Below are positions 36,677 to 48,519 of a DNA stretch of 64,000 nucleotides, in pieces; position 1 is the stretch's first letter, and each line of letters opens with the position of its first letter. This stretch comes from Magnolia sinica (lineage: Eukaryota; Streptophyta; Magnoliopsida; Magnoliales; Magnoliaceae). The position numbers and the translations under genes were made by a program. A model generated the notes under the pieces. It had not been told where the DNA came from. It made no database searches and saw only the letters and a list, made by a program, of their open reading frames with translations. The stretch is taken from NCBI RefSeq assembly GCF_029962835.1, contig NC_080584.1, forward strand, positions 81,248,862 through 81,312,861. The letters run 5' to 3'.

Positions 36677-36817
36677 CTGACCAAAAGACGAGCAGCACTG
36701 GCAGCATTAACAAATTTGGAACTAATGTACAAATTTGGAACTCGTTCAGATATTCCAGGACCTAAATCGGGTTTCACTGTGATGACCCATTCTCCATGGT
36801 TGCTTTTGAACTCATAC
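36677..36817 (-). pseudogene. Exon-like segment upstream of the SRP54 exon, gene unknown
   Basis: Minus strand, after an AG at 36818-36819, open for 46 codons: YEFKSNHGEWVITVKPD, LGPGISERVPNLYISS and KFVNAASAARLLV. No obvious GT donor follows. It lies 95 bases upstream of the SRP54 exon in the same direction but does not resemble SRP54 as I know it. It may come from another captured gene. Confidence 0.35.
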
Positions 36818-38536
36818 CTATGATTCAAAATTTTTGAGGCATCAGCACCGAAAAAAAAAAAATCACATTCAATTTTTATAAGGGAGTCATGATAATAAAT
36901 AATAATACCACACTACCACTGCTGTGTATATTTCATGAAACAAAATAGATACACCTAGATAGGGGATGGCCCTAACTAACCCCTCAATACAAAGCTATAT
37001 AATGAAAAAAAAACAGACCTCTATGCACAACCGCAACACTTAGATCCCTAAAAAATCAAACATCAAAGGATCAAGAGAATTGTAGCTTCACATGTACAAC
37101 ATGCAAGCACAGTAGCTCTCAAAGATCCCCATAACTTTCCAGCTATTTTTCTTAGGATCCAGGCCGAGTTAAACATTTCATTTAAAGCAAACAAGGGCCT
37201 TTTTTGTTCAGGTCCTAACAATGTTCCAGACAGAATGTACAGCAAAGCTAAAGAACTTGAAAATAAAGACACTTGACCAGGATCTCCATGAACCAATCGG
37301 ATTCAGATCAGTTTGATGAAGGAAGAAAAAGTCACACTGTGATGTCAAGAAAAATCCTGCAACTGCTGATTACATCACATTTGTATGTATCCAGAAAATA
37401 GCATCTTGAACAGGACAACCATGCAATTTTTTTTCTTGTATTTACAGAGCACTTTGTAAGAATGCAGTTAGCCATGCAATTTTTCTTGTATTTACAGAGC
37501 TTTGCGAAGGCAACGCACAGTCACATGTCTAGGTCATCTGAGAAAACCATCAGGGGTGCCTGATGTTTGGTGATCAAGTGGGTCAAATCATCAGGTAGAG
37601 TGATAAAGCAATTGATGGTGTCAAAAATTGCCCAGTCCACATTAAATGAACATGTACACTAATGAGTTTGGTGACTGTTTTATACCAAAATCTACCCAAT
37701 GCCTCTGAAAAGCAAAGAGATCTCAGGTCCATTTAGACATTTGACTGAACATTCGATAATTCCAGGGGTCTGAGGAAATGAGATCCTCTTTCCCATTCTT
37801 TTCAGTATTGTGGTGGAAGGTTGTATTGTAAACAATGCAATGACTGGTCATGTTCGATCCATTTCTGTTGTCCTATCAGTTGCCTCAATGGATAGGTACC
37901 TCCTTTTTCTTTTTCTTTTTGAGAAATGAAATTTTCATTGCCGATTAGAAAAAAGAGAAGAAGAAGAAGAAGAAGAGCTAACTCAAGATTCTACAGTTTG
38001 ATTCAGCAGTTCTTCATGGGGACAAAAAACAGCTCAAATCTCCTTGCTTGCAACAAAATCCAATCATATCAGGGAAAACATGAATAACCAACAAGAAAAA
38101 CAGCGTATTAAGAGAAGCACAGTTCATTTTTTAACCAAAATCAATCAAGATATTAACACAAGTGAAACCAATCAGCAAAATCTGTACTCATTTCCTTAAC
38201 CAAGGCAATAGAATGAGCAAGGAACGAGTATACAACAGCAGAAAATCAATATCATTTGCAAATCCTCATTTCCTACAACAAAATCCTTGGAAACAGTGGT
38301 AAAGAAAAAGCAATGTAGGAAGTACATGCTAATGTGGCATGCTACATCAGCTGATTGCATCACTGGTCCAATGGGCCTTGTTTTTCTCTTTACACCCAAT
38401 AAGATTTTATATGTATTTTTATTTCGTTCTTAAGGGATGAATAACAAAACAAACATTGTACAGTTCTCAAAATGTCTGATTGGTTAAGACCTAGTACACT
38501 AAATCTGTGTATGCTTCTTGTTACAGTGTTTTGTAG
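36818..38536. other. Intron-like DNA inside element B
   Basis: No gene recognised. There is a short direct repeat of 'ttttcttgtatttacagagc' near 37431 and 37482. T-rich and A-rich patches fit captured introns. Confidence 0.4.
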
Positions 38537-38785
38537 ATTGCATTGAAACAATGTCGTGAAACTCACTGCCACTTCTGCTTCAATGAATTTCCAGCAAATA
38601 GTATACCCTGTTCGTCATGTATGATTTCAATGTATTGCTCCCAGCATTGCCAAGAACAGGCAGGAGGAATACAATCTTGGAACAGTCAGCTCAAAGATAC
38701 TATGCATGAGCACATATTAGACAAATTTCTGCAGAAGTGCTTGTACAAGTTCTGCATCTCTATTAATGTCAGATCCGAAATGTGA
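38537..38785 (+). pseudogene. MYND zinc-finger exon of a SMYD4-like SET/TPR protein, captured
   Basis: After an acceptor (ttttgtag, ending 38536) the frame reads IALKQCRETHCHFCFNEFPA, then NSIPCSSCMISMYCSQHCQE and QAGG. The spacing CxxC-PCxxC-YCSxxC matches the MYND zinc finger of plant SET proteins with tetratricopeptide repeats (SMYD4-like, putative protein lysine methyltransferases). After QAGG the match fades, and the frame runs to a stop at 38785 through probable intron DNA. SET and TPR parts are absent. It lies on the opposite strand to the SRP54 exon, so at least two capture events, or one from divergent genes, are implied. Confidence 0.75.
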
Positions 38786-39361
38786 ATTACATAAACTGAA
38801 TTTTAGAGTGTAATCCAAGTTCATGTAATTATAAGATATGAATTAGAGATCGACTAAAAATATATGAATTCATTTTAAAGTGGAACCCAAACAGGTCCTT
38901 AGAATTTACATTCAAAAAATCCTCCAGTCTTTTTCCTATTGTGCAGGAGAACCATCTATGCACATAAAATTGCTAGCAACTATTTTTTTTTTTTTTGGTG
39001 TATTAAAATCCTCTCACCCCAAACAGGTGACTTTCCTCCCCCAAACGACAACTGTAACTAAGTCACCTGTAACTTACTTACATTTTAGAAAAGTTACAGG
39101 CATCCAAACAGGCCCTTAGTTGCATTCTGCTTCAACTGATCAAAAGCACCAGCTCTAATTTTTGGGATAAAGCCCTAAAATGATCTGTAAAAATGGATGA
39201 ATGGCATGGATAAAATATATACATCATGGTGGGGCCATAGATCATGGTGGTGCTGCAGACGAAATCGGATTGCATACTGAGTTACTCAGTACGCTCTTAT
39301 TGTACTGAGTAAACTCAGTAGGGCCCACCTTAATCCCAAAATCCCCATATCCCAAAATCCC
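38786..39361. other. Unclassified, with MITE-like piece at 39140-39260
   Basis: Within it 'gataaagccctaaaatgatc' and 'atacatcatggtggggccat' belong to the palindromic MITE family. The remainder, including T-run 38984-38995, shows no gene. Confidence 0.45.
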
Positions 39362-39364
39362 TAA

Positions 39365-39775
39365 GGGCCCGTTTGGCTGGTTGGATTGGAAGGGATTGGA
39401 TGGTATTGGAAAGGATTGGAAGTTAAATCCCGGGATTGGCCTGGCGTGCCAAACAGAGTCGTGATCTAATCCCAATCCCATGGGTCTTAAGACAATCCAC
39501 TGACAAAACCATTATTACCTTTAAATCCCATCCAATCCACCCTAATCCGTTCAAATTTGCCAGGGACGTGTTTGGCTCCAGGGATTGGAAGGGATGGGAA
39601 GGTTTAATCCCGGGATTGGCCGGGCGTGCCAAACAGACTGGATATAGCAATCCAGTGATATAGCAATCCCATGGATCTCAAGACAATCCACTGACAAAAC
39701 CATCATTACCTAGAAATCCATGCCATCCATCCTAATACCATTCAATCCCTTCTAATCCACCCGGCCAAACGGGCC
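39365..39775. mobile_element. PIF/Harbinger-like MITE, 411 bp
   Basis: The terminal inverted repeats are GGGCCCGTTTGGC on the left and CCAAACGGGCC on the right, with the 3 bp target duplication TAA (39362-39364, 39776-39778). The interior holds two copies of 'cccgggattggc...gcgtgccaaacaga', so an inner copy or internal duplication is present. No coding potential; the minus-strand ORFs across it are artefacts. Confidence 0.7.
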
Positions 39776-39824
39776 TAAATCCCCAAATCCCTAAATCACC
39801 AAATCGTTTCAATCGGTCTTGAGA

Positions 39825-40027
39825 TTGAGAGAGAGAGAGAGAGATACCTCATGTGGATGTACGAGAGAGAGAGCACCGAGAGAGACAGAAACAGATAGAG
39901 GGCGCGGTGGAGAGCGGACCGAGAGAGAGAGAGAGGGCGCGGTGGAGAGCGGACCGAGAGAGAGAGGATGCGCGTCAGAGAGAGGATGCGCGTGAGTGAG
40001 AGAGGGCGGCGAGGAAGGGAGGGCGGC

Positions 40028-40068
<41 letters not shown>

Positions 40069-40135
40069 TGCCGAGGGAGGGCAGGGGTGAGAGAGAGAGA
40101 GACAGACAGAGAGAGAGAGAGAGAGAGAAGAGGGA
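39825..40135. repeat. GA-rich low-complexity tract
   Basis: Runs of (GA)n with GC-rich inserts such as 'gagggcgcggtggagagcgg' (twice). It creates long Ser/Leu-rich frames on the minus strand that I reject as genes. It could be a former 5' leader of a plant gene. Confidence 0.85.
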
Positions 40136-40184
40136 ATGTGGGCGCGCGCGGCTCTTTTGAGCGCGCGCCCAAATTTGGGCGAGA

Positions 40185-40645
40185 TTGGACGGTGCTCTGT
40201 GGGCCCCACCATGATGAATGATTTTCATCCATGCCGTCCATCCATTTTTACAAATCATATTAGGCTATATGCCGAAAATTAAAGGGAAATAAATCTCAGG
40301 CGGTCCACACCACATGAGAACAATAGTAATTGGATATTCACCATTAAAATCCTCCTAAGGCCCACTGTACTGTTTATTTGACATCAAATCTGTTGATTTG
40401 GTCATCCAGGACCAGATGAAGGGAAAAAATAAAAATAAGCTTGATCCAAAACTTTTATGCCTATTGATCATATTTTTAATGGTCGACGCTCATTTAACAC
40501 GTTTCCTGTAATGTGGTCCACTTGAGATTTGCATATATCTCATTTTTGGTCTCATGATGTAAAATTATCTGTAAAAATATATGGACAGCATGGATGAAAC
40601 ACATACATCGTGGTGGGAGCCATAGAGCACTGAACACTAGTCATT
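40185..40645. mobile_element. Palindromic MITE copy
   Basis: It opens 'gtgctctgtgggccccacca' and closes 'tcgtggtgggagccatagag' with 'cac', with inverted symmetry throughout. The centre lies near 40400. Confidence 0.8.
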
Positions 40646-40684
40646 GGTTAGTGTCAGGGGAGTAGTCAATCCGTTCTCAAGCGT

Positions 40685-41045
40685 ACAGAGTAAATCCTAT
40701 GGGGGCCACCATAATTTATTTATTTTATCCACTCCATCTATCCATTTTAACATATAATTTTATTACATAAGTTCAAAAATGAAGCCTATAAAAATCCGAA
40801 GTGGACCACATCATAGGAAATAGTTTAAACTGAACATCTACCATTAAAATAATTTGTAAGGCCACCGAAGTTTTGGATCAAGTTGATACTTTAGTTTTCC
40901 CTTCATCCATGTATTTGTGATCTATTGAACAGGTTGGATGACAAATAAAAATCATTGTAGGCCATAGGAAGATTTCAATGGTGGAAATCATTATTCCTAA
41001 TGTGTTCCTGTGGTATGGTCCATTATGTCCACGTCATCCATCTGA
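40685..41045. mobile_element. Palindromic MITE copy, diverged
   Basis: 'ggccaccataatttatttat', 'gaagtggaccacatcatagg' and 'tggtatggtccattatgtcc' follow the family order. The right end merges into a GAGAGA tract. Confidence 0.65.
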
Positions 41046-41099
41046 GAGAGAGAGAGTGAGAGAGGACAGAGAGTGAGTCTCTCTTACGAGCAGTCATGG

Positions 41100-41565
41100 G
41101 TCACATGGTCTGTGCTCTGTGGGCCCCACCATGATGTATGTGCATGTTTCATCCTTGTCATCCATCTATTTTTCATTTTATTTTATGGTATGAGACAAAA
41201 AATGAGGTATATCCCAATCTCAACTGGACCACATTATAAGAAACAGTGTTGAATGAGCGTCGACCATTAAAAACCTTTTGGGGGCCATATAAAGTTATGG
41301 ATCAATTTGATATTTTTTTCCCTTCATCTGGGCCTGTATGACCTAATCAACAGATAGGATGTCAAATAAAAGGTACAGTGGGCCTTAGGAGGGTTTTAAT
41401 GGTGGATATCCAATCACTATTGTTTTCATGTGGTGTGGTCCACCTGAGATTTATATCCCTTTCATTTTTAATATTTTGCCCTAATATGATTTGTAAAAAT
41501 GGATGGACAGCATGGATGAAACACATACATCATGGTGGGACCTATAGAGCACCGACCAACATCCA
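41100..41565. mobile_element. Palindromic MITE copy
   Basis: It opens 'tctgtgctctgtgggcccca' and closes 'catcatggtgggacctatag' with 'agcac'. It is close to the copy at 40185-40645. ORFs inside are artefacts. Confidence 0.8.
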
Positions 41566-41574
41566 AAAACGGTT

Positions 41575-41735
41575 ACTCGCCTCGAACATATTTCGTATGA
41601 GAAAGATATTGGGCAAACAAGATTGATTAACAATTTGAGTGAATTTTGATTTAAACATCTGAAGTTATTTACTTTTCATGTTTGGACTGATCAGATTGTC
41701 CAAAAACAGTTAAAGGTTGTTCATAATATCAAAAT
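41575..41735. repeat. ~150 bp direct repeat, copy 1
   Basis: 'atgagaaagatattgggcaa', 'gatttaaacatctgaagtta' and 'gattgtccaaaaacagttaa' recur at 42440-42600. Between them is a MITE half (41765-41965) and unclassified DNA. Confidence 0.75.
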
Positions 41736-41764
41736 TATATAAATGAATAGAAAACATAAGCATC

Positions 41765-41965
41765 AGCTTGATCCAAAACTTCTATAGCCACCAAGAAATT
41801 TTAAATGGTAGAGGTTCAATCACACTATTTCCTATGGTGTGGTCCACTTGAGCTTTGGATATGCTTCCTGTTTGTTCTTTAGACCTCAAATTATCTGTTA
41901 ACATGGATGAATGGAGTGGATAAAATAAATAAATAACGGTGAACCCCACAGAGTTTACTTTGATA
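41765..41965. repeat. MITE right-half fragment
   Basis: 'atcagcttgatccaaaactt', 'cctatggtgtggtccacttg' and 'gtggataaaataaataaata' are the second arm of the family. The first arm is missing. Confidence 0.65.
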
Positions 41966-42439
41966 AAGGTAACGAGTAATTCACTTAAATGTAGTGGAGA
42001 AAGGTTTCCTTAAAACATTCATAATCATATATTGGGCCTGCCTAAATGTGATTCACATATCCAACCCACTCATTATGTGTGTCCCACTTGGATGAGGGGT
42101 CAGACCAAGTTTCAACCGCATCCAAAACTCATGTGGGCCCCACCAAGTGCTTTTATATTTTTTAGGATGTCTTCACATAGTTTTAAATGGTATGGCCCAC
42201 TCGAGTTTCGTTTACCCATGATTTTTGAGATATCTCATAACTATAAATGGGACACATCAAATCCACGATGTTGATGTTCGACACACATCATGATGAGGCC
42301 CACAAAACTTACTAACATCAATTCTTAGGTTCTCACAAGGTCAATTATAAGTTGGGTCACAATTTTAACAAGAATATTTGGCCCATTTCACATGTCTAGT
42401 TCATTTACTCTATTTTACTAATTAATTCTCAATTTGACT

Positions 42440-42600
42440 AGTTACTCGCCTCAATCAGGCTACATATATATGAGAAAGATATTGGGCATACAAGATTGAC
42501 CAACAATTTCAGTGAAATTTGATTTAAACATCTGAAGTTATTTACTCTTTAATTTGAACTGATTAGATTGTCCAAAAACGATTAAAGGTTCAATTAGTGG
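42440..42600. repeat. ~150 bp direct repeat, copy 2
   Basis: Second copy of 41575-41735. The stretch 41966-42439 between holds 'ggcccac'-rich DNA with no gene. Confidence 0.75.
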
Positions 42601-42619
42601 ATGTGCCTAATAATTTAGT

Positions 42620-44645
42620 AATTTTATTTTTCACAAATAAATTTAACATTTTTTTTTTCAAAATGTATATATTTTTTCTCTTTTAACTAAATATCATTTT
42701 TATTATAAATAAATTTAACATTTTTTTTTTACAAAATTTAGTTTTCTTTTTTTTTTAAAATTATATTTTTTTACAATTTGTCAATTTTTTCACAAATTTG
42801 TTTAATTTTTTTAAATTTATTTTTCAAAATATCATTTTTTAAATCTCACTTTTGTTATAACTTTTTAATTTTTCTTGTCAAAATACAAAATCTGATTGGT
42901 GGACTTGGTATGATTTGATGGATGTCGGTCGTCTTTTTTTTTTTTCTTTTTCTTTTTAGATTCCATTTGGCTTAAACTATATTCCAATTCCTTTTTAATT
43001 AACAAACAGCTTAAATTATATCTAAGCTGTGCAAGTTTACATCTCATTGCTTTGGAGACGAGTTAATAGCTGAAAAATGATAACATGAGAATGGCCTATA
43101 CTAATGTATGCATTTGGTACCAATTCTTAATGTTGGCAACACCTGGCATACTTGTACCTCTCCAAAGGTCACACTGATTGAATGATCTTAACTGTCTGAA
43201 ATTGCCGTTGGATTAATTTGGACCATTTTCTTTTTGACTATCTTGAAGAACATTGACTTGTACTATTCTTTTTAAACATCTATATGCTTCAATCTCCTTT
43301 GGTCTGCACTTGTGTTGAAGGGCACATCTATTATGTTGGGTAGAACACTTATTTTAATATCACAATGATTGGATAATCTCAACCATCTGATATTACCGTT
43401 GAATTTAGACCATTTTCTTTTTTACCAAGGTATTGAGGAACTTTGATTTGCACTCCTCTTTCTTAAACGTGTATATTTTTTTTTAACCTCGAGTTAACAC
43501 TCTTCTTCTTCTTCTTTTTCTTTTTTCTTTTCACGTTTACATGTTTTTAATCCCACCTTGTGTATTGTAAGCCACATCCATTTAATTTGGTATAGATCCT
43601 TTTTTTTATTCAATTTTTCTTGTCAAAATACAAAATCTAGTTTTCTTTTTTTTAAAATATATATATTTTTTACATTTTTTCAATTTTTTCACAATTTTGT
43701 TTAATTTCTTTTTTTTTTTTTCAAAATATCATTTTTTTAATCTTACTTTTGTTATATAACTTTTTAATTTTTGTTGTCAAAATACAAAATCTAGTTTTCT
43801 TTTTTTTAAAAAATATATATTTTTTTACAATTTGTCAATTTTTTCACAATTTCATTTAATTTTTTAAATTTTCTTTTTCAAAATATCATTTTTTTATCGA
43901 AATCTTGTTATATAACTTTTTAATTTTTCTTTTCAAAATACAAAATCTAGTTTTCTTTTTTAATATATATATAATTTACAATTTGTCAATTTTTTCACAA
44001 TTTTGTTTAATTTTTTAAATTTTCTTTTTCAAAATATCATTTTTTCAATATCGCTTTTGTTATATAACTTTTTAATTTTTCTTGTCAAAATACAAAATCT
44101 AGTTTTCTTTTTTAAAATATATATTTTTTTACAATTTGTCAATTTTTTCACAATTTTGTTTAATTTTTAAAATTTTCTTTTTCAAAATATCATTTTTTAA
44201 ATATCATTTTTGTTATATAACTTTTTAATTTTTCTTTTCAAAATACAAAATCTAGTTTTCTTTTTAAAAAAAAATATATATTTTTACAATTTGTCAATTT
44301 GTTCACAATTTTGTTTAATTTTTAAAATTTTCTTTTTCAGAATATCATTTTTTAAATATCACTTTTGTTATACAACTTTTTAAATTTTCTTTTCAAAATA
44401 CAAAATCTAGTTTTCTTTTTTAAAAAATATATTTTTTTACAATTTTGTTTAATTTTTAAAATTTTCTTTTTCAAAATATCATTTTCTTATCGAATTTTTT
44501 TTTTTCAAAATTATCAACTTTATTAAAAGTTCTTAATTTTTATTTCAAAATCTAAATTTTTTTCTTAAACATTGTTAGTTATTTTTCTAAGTTTTTTAAC
44601 TTTTTTTTTTTTTTTCGAAATTCATAATTTTTTTTTTTTTTTAAA
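42620..44645. repeat. AT-rich array and shared block of element B
   Basis: 42620-42895 and 43610-44500 are TTTTT-rich units complementary to 5700-7240. 42916-43600 is the shared block matching 7241-7911. An extra AT-rich piece left of 42916 has no counterpart in A, where a foreign CACTA sits instead. Confidence 0.85.
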
Positions 44646-44654
44646 TGTTTGAGT

Positions 44655-45345
44655 TGAGCATTAGTCTAACGTAGACAGTCTTTGACAGTCTCAAATAACC
44701 ACAATAAGACGGCTAAGGACCGTCTCTAATAGAGACGGTCATTGACAGTCTCAAATAGGGACTGCTAAGGACCGTCCCTAATGCAGGTTATTTTTGCCTC
44801 CCTGGCAGAAGTAGTAAAAGACGGCCGTTGACCGTCTATAATTGAGACGGTCCATGACAGTCTCAAATTACCAAGACAAGACGGTTAATGACCGTCTCTA
44901 ATAGAGACGGTCCTTGACAGTCTCAAACAGAGACACCTAAGAACCGTCCCTAATACAGACTATTTTTAACAGTCCTAAATTACAGGAAAAGACGGCCAAC
45001 GACCGTCTCTAATTGAGACGGCCCTTGACAGTCTCAAATTACCAGTAAGAGACGGCCAATGACCGTCTCTAATAGGGACGGTCTTTGACCGTCTCAAATT
45101 CCAGCATATAAGACGGTCAGGGACCGTCTCTTATTCCAGACGGTCAATGGCCGTCTTTTATCTGCAGTTAACGACGGTTTTCGACCGTCTCAAATGATTT
45201 GTGGACGTTCAAATTTTCAAGACAATAATAAGGACGGTCATGGGCCGTCTAAAAGTTTAGAGACGGTTTACAGCCGTCTCTAAAGTGTCTTTAAACCAAG
45301 CAATTTTAGAGACAGTCCAGAACCGTCTCTAAATCCGTCATTTTT
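44655..45345. repeat. Subterminal dyad array (element B, right end)
   Basis: Copies of 'agacggtcattgacagtctc' and variants run up to the terminal 'aatccgtcatttttttcc'. Reverse-complement homologue of 5010-5692. Confidence 0.9.
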
Positions 45346-45364
45346 TTCCATTTTTCACGTAGTA

Positions 45365-47784
45365 AGATCTATTGCGGAGAACATATCACTGGCTCAGGAG
45401 GCGATGTGAGAGATTGATAGAAAAGTTCGATGGGTTAACTTCATCCTCAAACTCGACCTAGAGAAAGCATATGACAGGGTGAATTAGGACTTCCTAAAAC
45501 AGGTCCTTCTCAAATTCGGTTTCAATAGCAGATGGGTCGCACTTATGGAAGCCTGTTGGGGAAACAATTGGTTTTCTATCCTCATCGACAAAGAAGCTGT
45601 GGGGTTTTTCAAATCGTCGAGAGCTTTGAGATAGGATGACCCTCTTTCCCCTGCTCTGTCCATTCTAGCGATGGAAGCCTTTTCCGCTAATCTAAAGCAA
45701 TTAGTTGCTGGAGGCGGGTGTCAGCCATTCAAGCTTCAACGCGGCAGTCCTCTCATATCGCATCTGTTGTACACAGACGATACTCTAGTCTTCCTAAACG
45801 GGAGCCGGGCTTCGCTCGGCGCAGCCAAAAATTTCCTGCACATATTCCAGTCAGCGACGGGTCAAAAGATTAATAATAGTAAAAGCAGTTTCATTTGTTC
45901 CAAAAACATTCAAATGGGCAAAATCAGATCCTTAGAGCATCTTTCAGGCTGTGGCAAAGTAAGAGACGGAGTCCAGTATTTGGGGGCTCCTCTTGCTAAA
46001 GGTAGGATTAAATCGGCTAACTTCCAGTTCCTAGTTGACAAGGCGAACAGGAAAATTAGCAGATGGGTGGGAAGGAAAATTTTTCAAGCAAGTAAAACTA
46101 CACTTATCCGTCACGTGTTGGGGAGCTTCCCAATTCACGTCATGGCAGCAATGCACGTTCCTGGCCAAGTGCTAGCTAATCTAGAAAGCAGTTTTGACAA
46201 ATTTATTTGGGGCTGGGCTGAAGGGAAAAGGAAAATCCAATGGATAAAGTGGAAGAAATTTCTAGACCAATAGAAGGAGGGCTGGGCATTAGAAGATTGA
46301 AGGAGGTTATGGCTGCCCTGCGTATGAAGTTGGCATAGACTGTAAAATTCGGAGAAAACATTGGGCCCTGGGCATCACTTATACGGGCCAAACATCACAG
46401 GGACCTAGTTTCGAAGGCTCCAAACATGGCGCTGCTCAATTCCTCACTCATTTGGAAAAGAATCAGAGAATTCCTCCTTGTTCTGTCAGATAATATGCAG
46501 TGGTAGGTTGGCCGGGGAGACCTCAATCTATGGACGCACAACTGGACGGGCATGGGTCCCCTCCATCAGCTCGTGGACAGGCCAATCCCCGAGGCCCTGA
46601 GAGACATGCAAGTGAGAGATTTCCTGGGGATTACAGGTCCTCTCCCTCCATCAGGGGTGTTTTCCTTCCTTCCTCAAGAGATCATTGATGCGATATTCCA
46701 AGGTGGCTTTCCAATATTGGAAGACAGGCCAGAATGCTTCTGGCCCTATGATCCTATGGGCGTTTTCTCCCTTAAATCAGCTTAGAAGTTAAACAGAGGA
46801 ACTCCCCCAGTACCGAGGTGGGCAAAATGGTTATGGCACAGCAACCTTCCACCTAAATTTTCTATTTTCACTTGAAGATTATTGCAGGTGGCATCCCTTG
46901 TAGATGAAAGGATCTAGTCCAAAGGAGTTGGGTTGGCTTCCAAATGCCGTTACTGCGAAGGAGAACATCTGCCAAATCCGGAAATAAAGTCCATTAATCA
47001 CCTCTTCCTCTACAAACATCAGGCGGTTTCGATCTGGAACCACCTCAGTGTTCTTTTTGGTGTGACCACGTCGCCTCACCAATCGGTTGAAAGTCGACTA
47101 CTCCAATGGAGAAGAGCTTCGGCCCCGAGTTGTGCACTTGCCCCTATCAAATATTTGTTCCTTATTCTGATCCTCTGGGAACTTTGGCAAGCTAGGAATG
47201 AATCCACATACGATAACAAACCAATGCACGTCAGGGCTTCCATTACCCGTATCAAATGGTGGGCCAAGTTAATTATTGGCGATGTCAGCGCTTTCAGCTC
47301 CAACACTGATCTTTAGAGAATCAGCCCCAGACCCCGAGCCGCAAATCACCGTAGATTCTACTCTGTTGTAGTCAAATGGAAGAAGCCTCCCCTAGGTTGG
47401 ATCAAGTTAAATGTAGACGGTTCAGCGAGAGGGAACCCGAGAAGTTTAGGCGGAGGTGGCATTTGTAGAAAGGACAATGGAGATTTCATGTTCGCCTTCT
47501 CCACAGGCTACAGAGTGGGTTCCAATAACCTGTGGAGTTGCGTGCAATTTATGATGGGATGTTGATATGTCTGAACAGAGGGCTGACCAAAGTGATAGTT
47601 GAATCCAACTCCAATGTCGTAGTTGACCTTCTCATTGGTAAGTTCATTACCCCATGGAGATGGAAGCCATGGGTTGCTAGGGTCAACCATTTGAATCAGT
47701 TGGGCGTCTTTACCTTCAATCATATTCATCGTGAAGGTAATGACCCGGCAGATGGAATGGCCCGAGAAGGGAGTGGGAGTTAAT
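45365..47784 (+). pseudogene. LINE ORF2 part 2: reverse transcriptase, zf-RVT and RNase H
   Basis: The reverse transcriptase continues SIAENISLAQEAM, FILKLDLEKAYDRVN (a stop replaces Trp), DDPLSPALSILAMEAFS and HLLYTDDTLVFLNGS. The catalytic box is YTDD (45770-45781). Thumb and connection follow to a stop at 46273. A zinc-binding zf-RVT segment is at about 46840-47040 (LPPKFSIFT, CRYCEGEHLPNPE, INHLFLY). An RNase H domain follows at 47385-47784 (PPLGWIKLNVDGSARG, VELRAIYDGM, VESNSNVVVDLL, HREGNDPADGMA). RNase H keeps the first Asp, the Glu and the last Asp, but ESDS is ESNS. Several stops and frameshifts make it a pseudogene. Plant L1 elements carrying a C-terminal RNase H are an established class. 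Confidence 0.92.
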
Positions 47785-48095
47785 CGGATTCTCTACATCT
47801 TCATACGGCTTCTCTCCCTACGCAAGTGCGAGGTCTGATATTCCTCGATAAGGTCAGATTAGGGTCAGTCAGGACCGTCTCATCTAGTTATTAGTTTGGG
47901 TGTTTTCTTTTGGGTTTACTTGTACACAAGTGGTTGAATTGTGACCCCTTACAATACGCCCCCCATGAAATTTTGCAGCTGGAGCTGCTCGAAGGGCCTG
48001 CAGAATGGTGTAGGCTGTAAAATCATTTTTGTTCATATCCAATAAAATAGTCTTCTTAAAAAATAAAATAAAATAAAAAAGTAGCCATTTCACTA

Positions 48096-48519
48096 CCTCC
48101 CAATATTATTTTCCATTGTTATACATGTATTAGCTAACAACATCCACCACATATGAAATATTTAATCTCGTACAGACCATGACATATATCAAATTGCCAA
48201 CTGTGCTTCAATAAGTCACACGAGACATAACCCACTTTTTTCATATGTTTCGAGACACTGTTCTGAAGAAAGCTTAAATTATTTGCATGGGGAATGCTGA
48301 CCAAATTTGCCTTGTCCATCTCATACTTCATTAATACCTTTTCAAGGCATTCTGCTTAAGATAACAAAAGCCTGCTCTTTTTCTTCTCTCTATTTATATT
48401 AATGTTGAGAACCCTCTTTGCAGCCCATGATCTTCATCTCGAATGTCCCTAATAACTACGTTTTAAGTAAGTCGATCTTAGACATGCTGTGACCAGTGTT
48501 CGAAGTATTGATATTGTTA
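48096..48519 (-). pseudogene. Ty1/copia polyprotein remnant, reverse-transcriptase C-terminal part
   Basis: The minus strand reads, in broken frames, MKIMGCKEG (decayed from the copia 'DLGAAK' block), AECLEKVLMKYEMDKAN, PHANNLSF, then forms of YAMVCT and GKYYWEVVKWL. The last words run into the LINE target site and continue at 22728 as LLQYIRVT and then VCYVDFD. Both halves therefore belong to one Copia element. The piece ends abruptly at 48519, where the duplicated 6.2 kb block begins. Confidence 0.85.

Noticed and set aside
39796..40258. Long Ser/Leu-rich minus-strand ORFs as genes
   Set aside because: They are translations of a GA-rich low-complexity tract in several frames at once.
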